Assembly: GCA_904502185.1 (NCBI GenBank)
Contig: CAJGDX010000067.1
Span: 1-12,201, forward strand
Source of the DNA: an uncultured Bacteroidaceae bacterium
GTDB taxonomy: Bacteria; Bacteroidota; Bacteroidia; Bacteroidales; Bacteroidaceae
Direction: 5' to 3'
DNA: 12,201 bases
Every line of letters begins with the position of its first letter. Position 1 is the first letter of the stretch. The position numbers and the translations under genes are program-made. The notes beneath the pieces were generated by a model. That model ran no database searches and had not been told where the DNA came from. It saw only the letters and a program-made list of their open reading frames with translations. This document shows positions 5,976-12,201 of this stretch, one piece after another.

Positions 5976-6953
5976 TTACTGAATCTCCCAACCCACTGCC
6001 GAAGCACCAAGTACAGCTGCGCTTGCACCGTCGAGTCCGCTCACGAGGAACTGTGCTTTGTCGCGGAAGAGGGGAAGCACGTTTTCGTTGAAGCCGTCGC
6101 GGATGGGCTTCATAATCAGTTCGCCAGCCTTTGTCAGTCCGCCGAAGAATATGAATGCCTCAGGGCTTGAGAATGCTGCAAAGTTGGCACATGCCTCACC
6201 AAGAAGGTTACCGGTGAACTTGTAGATTTCAAGTGCAAGCTCGTCGCCCTTGCCGGCAGCAATGCTAACGTCAAGCGAAGTAATATCGTCGGGGTTCATT
6301 TCGCGCAACAAAGAGGGACGGTCGGTTGTTGCCAACAGTTCGCGTGCAGTACGTGCCACACCTGTTGCCGAGCAGTATGCCTCGAGACAGCCTTTACGGC
6401 CACAACCGCATGAACGGCCATTCTCGGTGCGCATGATTACGTGTCCCAACTCACCTGCAAATCCGTCGCTTCCGTACACGAGCTTTCCGTCAATTACAAT
6501 TCCCGAGCCTACGCCTGTGCCGAGAGTCAGCACAATGAAGTTCTTCATTCCGCGAGCAACGCCGTAGATCATCTCGCCAATGGCTGCTGCGTTTGCATCG
6601 TTTGTCAGTGCCACGGGGATTCCCAGTGCCTCGCTGAACATATCGGCCAGGGGTACAATGCCGTTGTGAGCCCAGGGGAGGTTGGGCGCATATTCTATAG
6701 TGCCACGGTAGTAGTTGCCATTAGGAGCACCAATTCCCATAGCCTTAATGGTGTCGATGCCGCCAACCTCTTCGATAATAGGCTGCATAGCTGCTACGGC
6801 TGCTGCCACATAAGCCTCTGCGGTGTCAAAACCGAGTGTTTTGATGGCTGTTGTTGCCTTGATCTCGCCATTTGCATCTACAATGCCGAATACAGAATTT
6901 GTTCCTCCAAGGTCGAGTCCTATTACATAGGGCTTTGTTGTCTGTGTGGTCAT
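5976..6953 (-). CDS. rokA: ROK-family sugar kinase (glucokinase type, RokA-like)
   Basis: The start is set at the ATG at 6951-6953, giving 325 residues beginning MTTQTTKPYVIGLDLGGTN. An upstream in-frame ATG (7026-7028) would add 25 residues without homology and overlap the predicted promoter. Motifs: phosphate loop DLGGTN (14-19), catalytic Asp119 in LTNDANAAA, GTGVGSG (146-152), and the ROK zinc site with His171 in GELGH and Cys182, Cys184, Cys189 in CGCGRKGCLE. ROK kinases phosphorylate hexoses at O6; RokA of Bacteroides fragilis is known to act on glucose and N-acetylglucosamine. With manA 27 nt downstream, mannose is a reasonable additional substrate, but that is inferred. The product is cytosolic with no signal peptide. 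The leader is A-rich with no Shine-Dalgarno. Confidence 0.9.
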   Translation of the reverse strand: MTTQTTKPYVIGLDLGGTNSVFGIVDANGEIKATTAIKTLGFDTAEAYVAAAVAAMQPIIEEVGGIDTIKAMGIGAPNGNYYRGTIEYAPNLPWAHNGIVPLADMFSEALGIPVALTNDANAAAIGEMIYGVARGMKNFIVLTLGTGVGSGIVIDGKLVYGSDGFAGELGHVIMRTENGRSCGCGRKGCLEAYCSATGVARTARELLATTDRPSLLREMNPDDITSLDVSIAAGKGDELALEIYKFTGNLLGEACANFAAFSSPEAFIFFGGLTKAGELIMKPIRDGFNENVLPLFRDKAQFLVSGLDGASAAVLGASAVGWEIQ

Positions 6954-6998
6954 ATTGTTCTTGTTTTTAGTATATATAAATGTGTTTATAAAAATCTG

Positions 6999-7029
6999 CT
7001 GAAGTACGTTTCTTTCCGAAGTGGACAAA
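6999..7029 (-). promoter_or_regulatory. Possible rokA-manA promoter
   Basis: On the minus strand a TTTG (7026-7029) is followed after 19 nt by TACTTCAG (6999-7006), a partial match to TAnnTTTG at the right spacing. It would give a leader of about 40 nt. The -7 match is imperfect. Confidence 0.3.
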
Positions 7030-7180
7030 ATATCAAAGAGAGAGAGGCACCTGACGGTGAAACGCCTGACGAATACTCAAGCAGTTCCACATCAAGCCAC
7101 TCTGCTTCCTATGCAAATTTATTAAAAGGAGTGGAGAATGACGATTAAAAAGGGTAAAACTTTTGAATCGCGTCTAAAAT
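7020..7180 (+). pseudogene. Remnant of two overlapping genes of unknown family
   Basis: The gap between rokA and the SDR gene carries a plus-strand frame with no start codon in the gap. It ends REAPDGETPDEY, then a Ser-rich stretch, then SYANLLKGVENDD and TAA at 7146-7148. Overlapping this stop is AAAGGAG followed by ATG 7138, which reads MTIKKGKTFESRLK and stops at 7180-7182. A gene end overlapping a well-placed ribosome site and start is typical of translationally coupled neighbours, so this looks like a leftover joint between two genes whose outer parts are gone. Base composition is unlike the A/T-rich promoter gaps nearby. I do not recognise either family. Chance is not excluded for such a short stretch. 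Confidence 0.35.
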
Positions 7181-7222
7181 AGTCGATGAGAAGAGGCGCT
7201 TTTATCGGGCACTCCTCACGGG

Positions 7223-8035
7223 TCAGAGGGCGTGTCCACCCGAAACCTTTATCACCTGTCCGGTAATCATTCTTGCCCGTTCGCTTGCCAGAAACAGAAT
7301 TGCATCGGCAATATCTTCCGGTTGAATGAGCTTGTTCATTGGAATCAGCGGAACGACACTCCGTTCAAGTTCCTCGTCAATCCAGCCTGTCTGTGTAGGG
7401 CCGGGAGCAACACAATTCACCGTAATACCATACTTGCCCACTTCGAGCGCTATGCTGCGTGTGAGAGCCTCCAGGGTTGCCTTGCTCGCTCCGTAGGTTA
7501 TCTGCCCTGCAAACACCTGTGCCGCATCGGTAGAGAGGTTGATTATTCGGCCATAGTCGCCACGTTGTCTGATAAACTCCCTTGTCATAAGGATGCTACC
7601 CCTGACATTGACAGCAAACGTGTCGTCAATAACATTTTGTGTGATTTTCTCTATTGTATCGAAGCCAGTTTCGTCATCTGTCGCCGCATTGTTTACCAGA
7701 ATATCTACCCTGCCGTAACGCTCAATGGCAGCAGAGTAGATTTCGCGTACGGAATCCTCGTTGGAGATGTCGCTTTCGAGGAGAAGATAATCGGCATTCA
7801 TTGCCGCGAGTCTGCTTGCCACAACATCGCCATTGCCGGCATTTGCCGCATAATATCTGTCTACCCCATTCCTGCCGGTCTTGGCCTTGTCGAACTGACG
7901 TGCGACCCTTTTATACACCAATACCACTTTGGCGCCTTCGCGTGCAAAGGCTACTGCTGTTGTTGCCCCGATACCCTGAGGGTTGTTGGCACCTGTCACA
8001 AGAACCACTCTTCCGTTTAATCCGTAGTCGACCAT
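7223..8035 (-). CDS. Short-chain dehydrogenase/reductase, FabG-like
   Basis: This 270-residue classical SDR is predicted to be a cytosolic NAD(P)-dependent oxidoreductase of a carbonyl or alcohol substrate. It has a glycine-rich dinucleotide loop (TGANNPQGIG, 14-23, two residues longer than the usual TGxxxGxG), NNAA (115-118), and the catalytic set Asn143, Ser168, Tyr181 and Lys185 (YGASK). It ends with the common ITGQVIKVSGGHAL. An insert of about 25-30 residues at 43-72 lies between the second and third strands and is longer than in FabG. The housekeeping fatty-acid reductase FabG does not usually have these features, so a different substrate is likely; it cannot be named. AGGAGA stands just before the start, and a perfect -7 box lies a short way upstream. 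It appears to be transcribed alone. Confidence 0.88.
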   Translation of the reverse strand: MVDYGLNGRVVLVTGANNPQGIGATTAVAFAREGAKVVLVYKRVARQFDKAKTGRNGVDRYYAANAGNGDVVASRLAAMNADYLLLESDISNEDSVREIYSAAIERYGRVDILVNNAATDDETGFDTIEKITQNVIDDTFAVNVRGSILMTREFIRQRGDYGRIINLSTDAAQVFAGQITYGASKATLEALTRSIALEVGKYGITVNCVAPGPTQTGWIDEELERSVVPLIPMNKLIQPEDIADAILFLASERARMITGQVIKVSGGHAL

Positions 8036-8057
8036 TTGAATATTCTCCTATTTTCAG

Positions 8058-8065
8058 CAAAAATA
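8058..8065 (-). promoter_or_regulatory. -7 promoter element of the SDR gene
   Basis: On the minus strand this reads TATTTTTG, an exact TAnnTTTG match, 22 nt before the start codon. No TTTG is seen at the expected -33 position. The resulting leader of roughly 15 nt is just long enough to include the AGGAGA ribosome site. Confidence 0.4.
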
Positions 8066-8114
8066 CACAATTTTATTAAAAACATAGGCATGGGGATATT
8101 CGAATATATAACAT

Positions 8115-8150
8115 CCGCCGTTGTTGCACACAACGGCACAACAACGGCGG
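8115..8150 (-). terminator. 12-bp perfect hairpin after the M60 gene
   Basis: Arms 8115-8126 (CCGCCGTTGTTG) and 8139-8150 pair perfectly around a 12-nt loop, 30 nt past the M60 stop on the minus strand. Flanking ATAAC and GTTAT can extend the stem with a 2-nt bulge. The tail is AT-rich but not a T run. Confidence 0.6.
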
Positions 8151-8180
8151 TTATCTGTTATTTGGTAAAAGTTCCTGTCG

Positions 8181-11100
8181 TTACTTTACAAGAATCTTCT
8201 TGCCTTCGGATGTTACGTAGATGCGTCCCTTCTGCAAGTTCTCGGCGCGTGTACCATCGAGGTTGTAGAAGATGGTATTCTCGCCATCCTCCTTAATATC
8301 ATCTATGGATGTAAGAATCTCCTTTTGCCCCAGATAGAGCTGTGTAGCGCCACCTACATCCTCTTTCAGCAGGTAGCTCTTGTTGGGCTGCACCTGTGTA
8401 GCGGTTGACGATGTATTCAGGCTGGCTGTGGTGCCTGCAACGGTTACCGCGGTAAGTGTTGCAAGGAATTCTCCCTTTGTCAGACTCTTTTTCAGTGTGG
8501 CACCCTTAAGCAGGTTGGTTGCAGCCGCAACATTGTCGGGGTCCGATGTTATTTCAAGCGTGTATGTTCCGGCTGCTGCCGAAATAATCACAGGCATATA
8601 TGCAGGAATTACACTGCTGTTCAGCTTCTCGAGTACGGCATAGTCGAAGTTTGTACCCTGATAGCTGTATGTTGCCTTTTCGCTTACGGTGTATGCTGTG
8701 ACACCGTCGGCAAGATGAAGCGCGAAGGGATAGCACACAGCCGCATATCCGTAGGCAGAAACAGCCACTGAAACAGAGGTAACCTCTTCCACTTTCCAGA
8801 TGTTGTTGGGGTCGCCTGCACCATCTGTCCACAGACCGGTGTTTGTCTCGCTGTACGAGTTCAGGTAGTTGTTGGTGTCGGCATATTTGAATATATATGT
8901 AGACTTGTCCTCGTCCACACAGACAGCCTCCCACTCCCTGGCATTCTGCTTGTCTGTAAGAGAGGTTGTCTGGCTCTTGGCTGTTCCACCGAAGTAGTAA
9001 CCGCTCTGGGGGTTGTAGAGGTAGGTTTTGCCACCACGGCTCTCCCACTTCCATATCTGGTCAATCTTTGACGATGAGCGTGTTGCACGAGCAAGGCTCC
9101 ATGTTATTTTGCCGTTGGCATCGACTGTTGTAGATGCACCGCAGCTGAGGGCGTTGCCCTTGCCCTGCGAGGTGATGCGATAGTATTTGTCCACCGCAAG
9201 TGACTTTTGCACATTCACCTTTTCATATATTTTTGTGCGTGTACCGTCGTATCCCACTGCCATAATGTATGCCGACGACTGTGCCTCGTCGGTGTCGGCG
9301 GGATAGAGCACCTGTGTGTATGAGTGAGCATCGTTGCTGCCAAGGCCGTACATGGTTATGCGCAACAGTTCGCCTGCCTTGTTGTATGTCTCGAAGGCAA
9401 CTGCATTCTTCACGTCGTTGTGCTGCACTGTCACCTTGCCGTTGCTGTATGCACAACCTGTGCCGATGGTAGCAGGTACCGAGAGTTTGAGGTTGTCGCG
9501 GTAGATGTGGAAGTTGTGCGCGTTAATGTAGTTAATCTCCTCGGTGAACGCAGGGTATCCCTTCTCTTTCACATAAGCCTTGAGGTTGTCTATCATCTCC
9601 TGGCTGATGATGTTCCATCCCTTGGTGTAGTCGTCGACATATGCGTTGATGGGGCGCAACATTCCGGCTTTTTCAAAGAAGGGCAAAAGGTCTATCTTTG
9701 CGCTGTCACACGCTATCTTCATCCAGTTTACCTGCTGCTTGCCATTGGTGTTGTAGGTGGTTGTGTACTTATTGTCAGAACGGATGGCCTCTATCACCAT
9801 GGGGATAATGTCGGGGCACTTCTCGGCAAGTGTTCCCCAGAGTGTCAACTGCCAGAAGGGAACGAGTTTCACAAAGTGGTCGTAGTGACGCCATGTGGTG
9901 TTCACGGTGCCTATGCTCTTGCCGTTGGCATCGTATCCGGTGACGGTTACCGCAGTGGGAGTCTCACCATGATAGTCGGGACCATCCTGCAACTGCCAGG
10001 GATTGCCCTTGCGTATGCCCTCTTCGAAGTATGTCTGCATGCGACCACCTCTCATTCCCGAATATTCGTCGATGCCCGACACCTCATCCTCGAGACGCAA
10101 CGAGTGTCGTTTGCCGGTGAAGTGCAACTGAGCCCATGCAGCGTAGATGTTGTTTGTTGTCTCGCCGCAACCGGTCCATTTGAATCCGGCAACAACCTGG
10201 TTGTTGTGTCCCCACTCGTGACCTACGCCCCAGAAATCGAAGTTCGATGCGTCGGGCTTGGTGATGCCGGCAAGACTGCCTACGTGGCAGTAAGCACCAT
10301 CGCCACCTGCTGCCATGAAGCCGTATGTGGTACCGAAGAAGAGCTGACGGTTCTTCACCTGTCGGCCATACTTCTCAAGTCCAAGAATATCGCGCTCGGC
10401 CCACTGCACCTGCTGGTAGAGTGTCATTGTAGAGTCGATGTTCGACGGGCAGTTCTGCAACCATATATACACGGGGTAGGCAAGCTGCGCGTGCTGCGAA
10501 CGGGTGATGAGGATGGTAGAGTCCTTCTGGCTGCGTCCCTTGAGCATAGCCTTCCAGTCGTCGTTGGTCATTGTCTCCTGATCCCAGTAGCCCTGTACGG
10601 GAGCATTTATAAAGTGTACCTTCACGTTGGGAGCCTTTTCATATTCATCGGTGTAGTAGTCGACAAATACGTTACCCTCGGTGGTGGCAGTGATGAAGTT
10701 AAGACCGTTGCACAGTGTGTAAGAACTTGCATTCTCGTTAACCACCCAGTTCTTCACCTTCAGCCCCACGGGGTATTTGCCAATGCCGCTTACAGCCACA
10801 ATGTACGACTCGCCGGCCTTCATGTAGACACCGGTGGGGTTCTCGTAGTTGTTGTACTGACTGCTCACCTTCAGGCGGTCGCGAAGTGTGGCGGTGGTCA
10901 GATAGGCCTCGTACTCGCCCACACGGAACTGCTTGTATTTGTTGGCACCACCGAGAAGATTATCGACAAGCATCTTCACATCGGCATCCTCGATGCCCTC
11001 GCTGCTTGTGACCTCGGGCTTCAACTGCGTGTAAAGATTGTCGCTGAAATATTTTGCAAAAGCCTGCTCCTTGCTGTTGTCGTAAGCATATGCTTCGACC

Positions 11101-11558
11101 TCGGCAGCCGCAGCAAAATTGTTCACACCCGAAAGCACAGTGAAACGCACCTTTCCGGCATTGATACCACCCTCGGGCAGAAGGAAGTCGAAACTGCTGC
11201 TTGTGCCACTGAGCATGTAAGTATTAATATCGATGAATGAGTTTGAAGAGGGAGATTCGCTGTAAGACAGCTTCACCTCCTGCCAGTGACCATTGACGTT
11301 GCCATCCTGTCGGGGAGTGTAACGCAGATAATCGATGTGCGATGTTTCGGTAAGAGTGACGGTAAGAGTAACAGGGAAAGTTGTCGACCCCCACGAAGTG
11401 TGCCAAATGGTGTTTGTCTTGCCATCGATGGCATATTTCACATCCTCGCCCGGCTGATAACTGGATGCTGTGGCACTCGCAAAGGAAATCTTGCGGTCCT
11501 GAGCCGAAAGCCCCAAGGCAGCTACCAAGCAGAATAACAAAATGAGTGTTTTTTTCAT
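8181..11558 (-). CDS. Secreted M60-family zinc metallopeptidase (mucinase-like) with CBM32 and beta-trefoil domains
   Basis: The 1125-residue product starts with a signal peptide cleaved probably after Ala19 (GLSA/Q). Residues about 22-158 form an F5/8 type C (CBM32-like) carbohydrate-binding domain. The M60/enhancin-like region spans about 205-660: a beta-rich lead (FRVGEYEAYL, GVYMKAGESYIVAVSGIG) and the zinc site HEWGH (His447, Glu448, His451) with distal Glu466 in GCGETTN, matching HExxHx(8-28)E. About 788-926 resembles a ricin-type beta-trefoil with three QxW-like strands (QIWKW, REWEA, NIWKV). A Bacteroidales-type C-terminal module ends NLDGTRAENLQKGRIYVTSE-GKKILVK, resembling cell-surface sorting tails. 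M60 enzymes such as BT4244 cleave O-glycosylated mucin-type proteins; substrate here is inferred. It is monocistronic with its own perfect -7 box. Confidence 0.9.
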   Translation of the reverse strand: MKKTLILLFCLVAALGLSAQDRKISFASATASSYQPGEDVKYAIDGKTNTIWHTSWGSTTFPVTLTVTLTETSHIDYLRYTPRQDGNVNGHWQEVKLSYSESPSSNSFIDINTYMLSGTSSSFDFLLPEGGINAGKVRFTVLSGVNNFAAAAEVEAYAYDNSKEQAFAKYFSDNLYTQLKPEVTSSEGIEDADVKMLVDNLLGGANKYKQFRVGEYEAYLTTATLRDRLKVSSQYNNYENPTGVYMKAGESYIVAVSGIGKYPVGLKVKNWVVNENASSYTLCNGLNFITATTEGNVFVDYYTDEYEKAPNVKVHFINAPVQGYWDQETMTNDDWKAMLKGRSQKDSTILITRSQHAQLAYPVYIWLQNCPSNIDSTMTLYQQVQWAERDILGLEKYGRQVKNRQLFFGTTYGFMAAGGDGAYCHVGSLAGITKPDASNFDFWGVGHEWGHNNQVVAGFKWTGCGETTNNIYAAWAQLHFTGKRHSLRLEDEVSGIDEYSGMRGGRMQTYFEEGIRKGNPWQLQDGPDYHGETPTAVTVTGYDANGKSIGTVNTTWRHYDHFVKLVPFWQLTLWGTLAEKCPDIIPMVIEAIRSDNKYTTTYNTNGKQQVNWMKIACDSAKIDLLPFFEKAGMLRPINAYVDDYTKGWNIISQEMIDNLKAYVKEKGYPAFTEEINYINAHNFHIYRDNLKLSVPATIGTGCAYSNGKVTVQHNDVKNAVAFETYNKAGELLRITMYGLGSNDAHSYTQVLYPADTDEAQSSAYIMAVGYDGTRTKIYEKVNVQKSLAVDKYYRITSQGKGNALSCGASTTVDANGKITWSLARATRSSSKIDQIWKWESRGGKTYLYNPQSGYYFGGTAKSQTTSLTDKQNAREWEAVCVDEDKSTYIFKYADTNNYLNSYSETNTGLWTDGAGDPNNIWKVEEVTSVSVAVSAYGYAAVCYPFALHLADGVTAYTVSEKATYSYQGTNFDYAVLEKLNSSVIPAYMPVIISAAAGTYTLEITSDPDNVAAATNLLKGATLKKSLTKGEFLATLTAVTVAGTTASLNTSSTATQVQPNKSYLLKEDVGGATQLYLGQKEILTSIDDIKEDGENTIFYNLDGTRAENLQKGRIYVTSEGKKILVK

Positions 11559-11596
11559 AACCTATGTTTTTTGAATTTTTATTTGCAGCAAAGAAT

Positions 11597-11619
11597 ATAA
11601 CCACCTTTCGCGAGGTTAT
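11597..11619 (-). other. Hairpin in the predicted 5' leader of the M60 mRNA
   Basis: Arms ATAACC (11597-11602) and GGTTAT (11614-11619) pair around an 11-nt loop within the roughly 70-nt leader. It may stabilise the mRNA. There is no riboswitch family that I recognise. Confidence 0.3.
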
Positions 11620-11633
11620 ATGCGTGTATTTCG

Positions 11634-11641
11634 CAAAGATA
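11634..11641 (-). promoter_or_regulatory. -7 promoter element of the M60 gene
   Basis: The minus strand reads TATCTTTG, identical to the -7 box predicted for hipBA. A TTTC lies upstream but at about 16 nt, shorter than the usual 19-21. The predicted leader is about 70 nt. Confidence 0.55.
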
Positions 11642-11870
11642 CCATTTTAATCAGAACGAAACTTAATTTTATCTGTTTTTTAAGAAGTTATATGAATTTT
11701 AGCGAAATTCCGCGCCCTGAAATACGATTTTACAGGAGAGGAGAAGTGAGAAAGAATATCGAACAAGGCAGATTGCACTTAAAAATATATCTAGAGAATT
11801 TATAAAGTCTGTGCAAAAGAAATGAGAACAAGGCAATTATAGCGATGCACTTGTTTAAGGACATACGATA
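11642..11870. other. AT-rich intergenic region without a recognisable gene
   Basis: Between the M60 promoter and the tRNA-Pro terminator I see no homology, no repeat and no paired ribosome site plus start that leads to a plausible protein. A 61-codon plus-strand frame (11620-11805) starts inside the M60 leader and has no family features. Confidence 0.5.
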
Positions 11871-11911
11871 TAAAAAAGAAAAAGCGACAGATGATTTTGC
11901 TCATTTGTCGC
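11871..11911 (-). terminator. Intrinsic terminator of tRNA-Pro
   Basis: Arms 11884-11894 and 11901-11911 pair over 11 positions (one G-T) around a 6-nt loop. On the minus strand the stem is followed by TTTTTCTTTTTT. It starts 7 nt after the tRNA end: a textbook terminator. Confidence 0.9.
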
Positions 11912-11917
11912 CGACTG

Positions 11918-11990
11918 TCGGAATGAGGCGACTCGAACGCCCGACCCCTACGTCCCGAACGTAGTGCGCTACCAACTGCGCTACATTCCG
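11918..11990 (-). tRNA. tRNA-Pro (anticodon CGG)
   Basis: The minus strand folds into a full cloverleaf of 73 nt. The acceptor is CGGAATG/CATTCCG with discriminator A, and the D stem GCGC/GCGC encloses AGTTGGTA. The anticodon stem CTACG/CGTAG has loop TTCGGGA, so the anticodon is CGG. The variable loop has 5 nt and the T arm contains TTCGAGT. C1-G72 with A73 is the proline identity pattern. CCA is not encoded (ACAG follows the acceptor), so CCA must be added by nucleotidyltransferase. Confidence 0.95.
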
Positions 11991-12006
11991 TACACTTTTC
12001 TTGCTG

Positions 12007-12014
12007 CAAAGGTA
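12007..12014 (-). promoter_or_regulatory. -7 promoter element of tRNA-Pro
   Basis: The minus strand reads TACCTTTG, an exact TAnnTTTG match, 16 nt before the tRNA start. The -33 region is AT-rich without a TTTG at standard spacing. It faces away from the tRNA-Phe promoter. Confidence 0.65.
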
Positions 12015-12063
12015 TAACAAAAATGCCGAAGAGAAAAATTTTTCAAAGATTTTCTCCAAAATA

Positions 12064-12095
12064 TTTGCGTATGTAAAAAATTAGCCATACCTTTG
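12064..12095 (+). promoter_or_regulatory. Promoter of tRNA-Phe
   Basis: TTTG at 12064-12067 and TACCTTTG at 12088-12095 are separated by 20 nt, the full Bacteroidetes promoter pattern. The mature tRNA begins 21 nt after the -7 box. Confidence 0.8.
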
Positions 12096-12116
12096 CACTC
12101 GCAAACAAGAAACAAT

Positions 12117-12189
12117 GGTGCCATAGCTCAGTTGGTAGAGCAAAGGACTGAAAATCCTTGTGTCCCCGGTTCGATTCCTGGTGGCACCA
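12117..12189 (+). tRNA. tRNA-Phe (anticodon GAA)
   Basis: A 73-nt cloverleaf: acceptor GGTGCCA/TGGCACC with discriminator A, D stem GCTC/GAGC, anticodon stem AAGGA/TCCTT with loop CTGAAAA (anticodon GAA), and T loop TTCGATT. CCA is not encoded (CAGC follows the discriminator). It is transcribed head-to-head with tRNA-Pro. Confidence 0.96.
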
Positions 12190-12201
12190 CAGCAAAGGAA
12201 G

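Noticed and set aside
6954..7028. N-terminal extension of RokA from the ATG at 7026-7028
   Set aside because: The extra 25 residues (ending FIYTKNKNN) are AT-rich leader translated by chance; the ROK fold starts directly after the ATG at 6951-6953.
7232..8020. A 262-codon plus-strand frame opposite the SDR gene
   Set aside because: It mirrors nearly the whole SDR gene in antisense; no motifs, no ribosome site.
9324..11240. A 638-codon plus-strand open frame opposite the M60 gene
   Set aside because: It lies wholly antisense to a gene with clear M60 and CBM32 motifs, is Val/Leu/Cys-rich with no domain pattern, and has no promoter or ribosome site. It is a by-product of the codon use of the minus-strand gene.
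11620..11805. A 61-codon plus-strand frame before tRNA-Pro
   Set aside because: It starts inside the M60 promoter/leader, has no ribosome site and no recognisable domain.

Overview
The window looks like a chromosomal segment of a gut- or mouth-type Bacteroidales bacterium (Bacteroides/Prevotella relatives; I cannot narrow it further). The case rests on -7 boxes of the Bacteroidetes form TAnnTTTG upstream of several genes, mostly absent or weak Shine-Dalgarno sites, a secreted GH92 lipoprotein, a BspA-type leucine-rich-repeat remnant, an M60 gut-mucinase-type protease and two tRNA genes without an encoded CCA.

Layout. 1-671 has no intact gene. It holds hairpins, an 18-bp direct repeat, an IS256-like insertion-sequence relic (about 291-494, with terminus, internal terminator and a frameshifted transposase start) and a tandem 64-bp operator/promoter repeat. 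672-2070 is a two-gene operon for a HipB-type repressor and a HipA-type kinase, i.e. a type II toxin-antitoxin module, closed by a 15-bp perfect hairpin. 2168-2410 on the minus strand is the start-less C-terminal remnant of a BspA-like leucine-rich-repeat protein. 2576-4819 encodes a GH92 glycosidase lipoprotein. Two strong hairpins separate it from the convergent minus-strand pair rokA-manA (6953 down to 4989), a ROK hexokinase followed after 27 nt by mannose-6-phosphate isomerase. 7020-7180 holds plus-strand debris that looks like the end of one gene overlapping the start of another. An SDR oxidoreductase (8035-7223) and a 1125-residue CBM32/M60/beta-trefoil metallopeptidase (11558-8181) follow on the minus strand. 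The right end has head-to-head tRNA-Pro(CGG) and tRNA-Phe(GAA) genes.

How it fits together. GH92 could release mannose from glycans, RokA could phosphorylate hexose, and ManA would convert mannose-6-phosphate to fructose-6-phosphate: a plausible short mannose-use path. The M60 protease would attack glycosylated proteins such as mucins outside the cell. The hipBA module sits between two gene fossils, which marks the left 2.4 kb as a site of turnover. Its most distinctive feature is the duplicated promoter/operator module, whose copies lie exactly 84 bp apart and whose palindrome covers the predicted -33 region.
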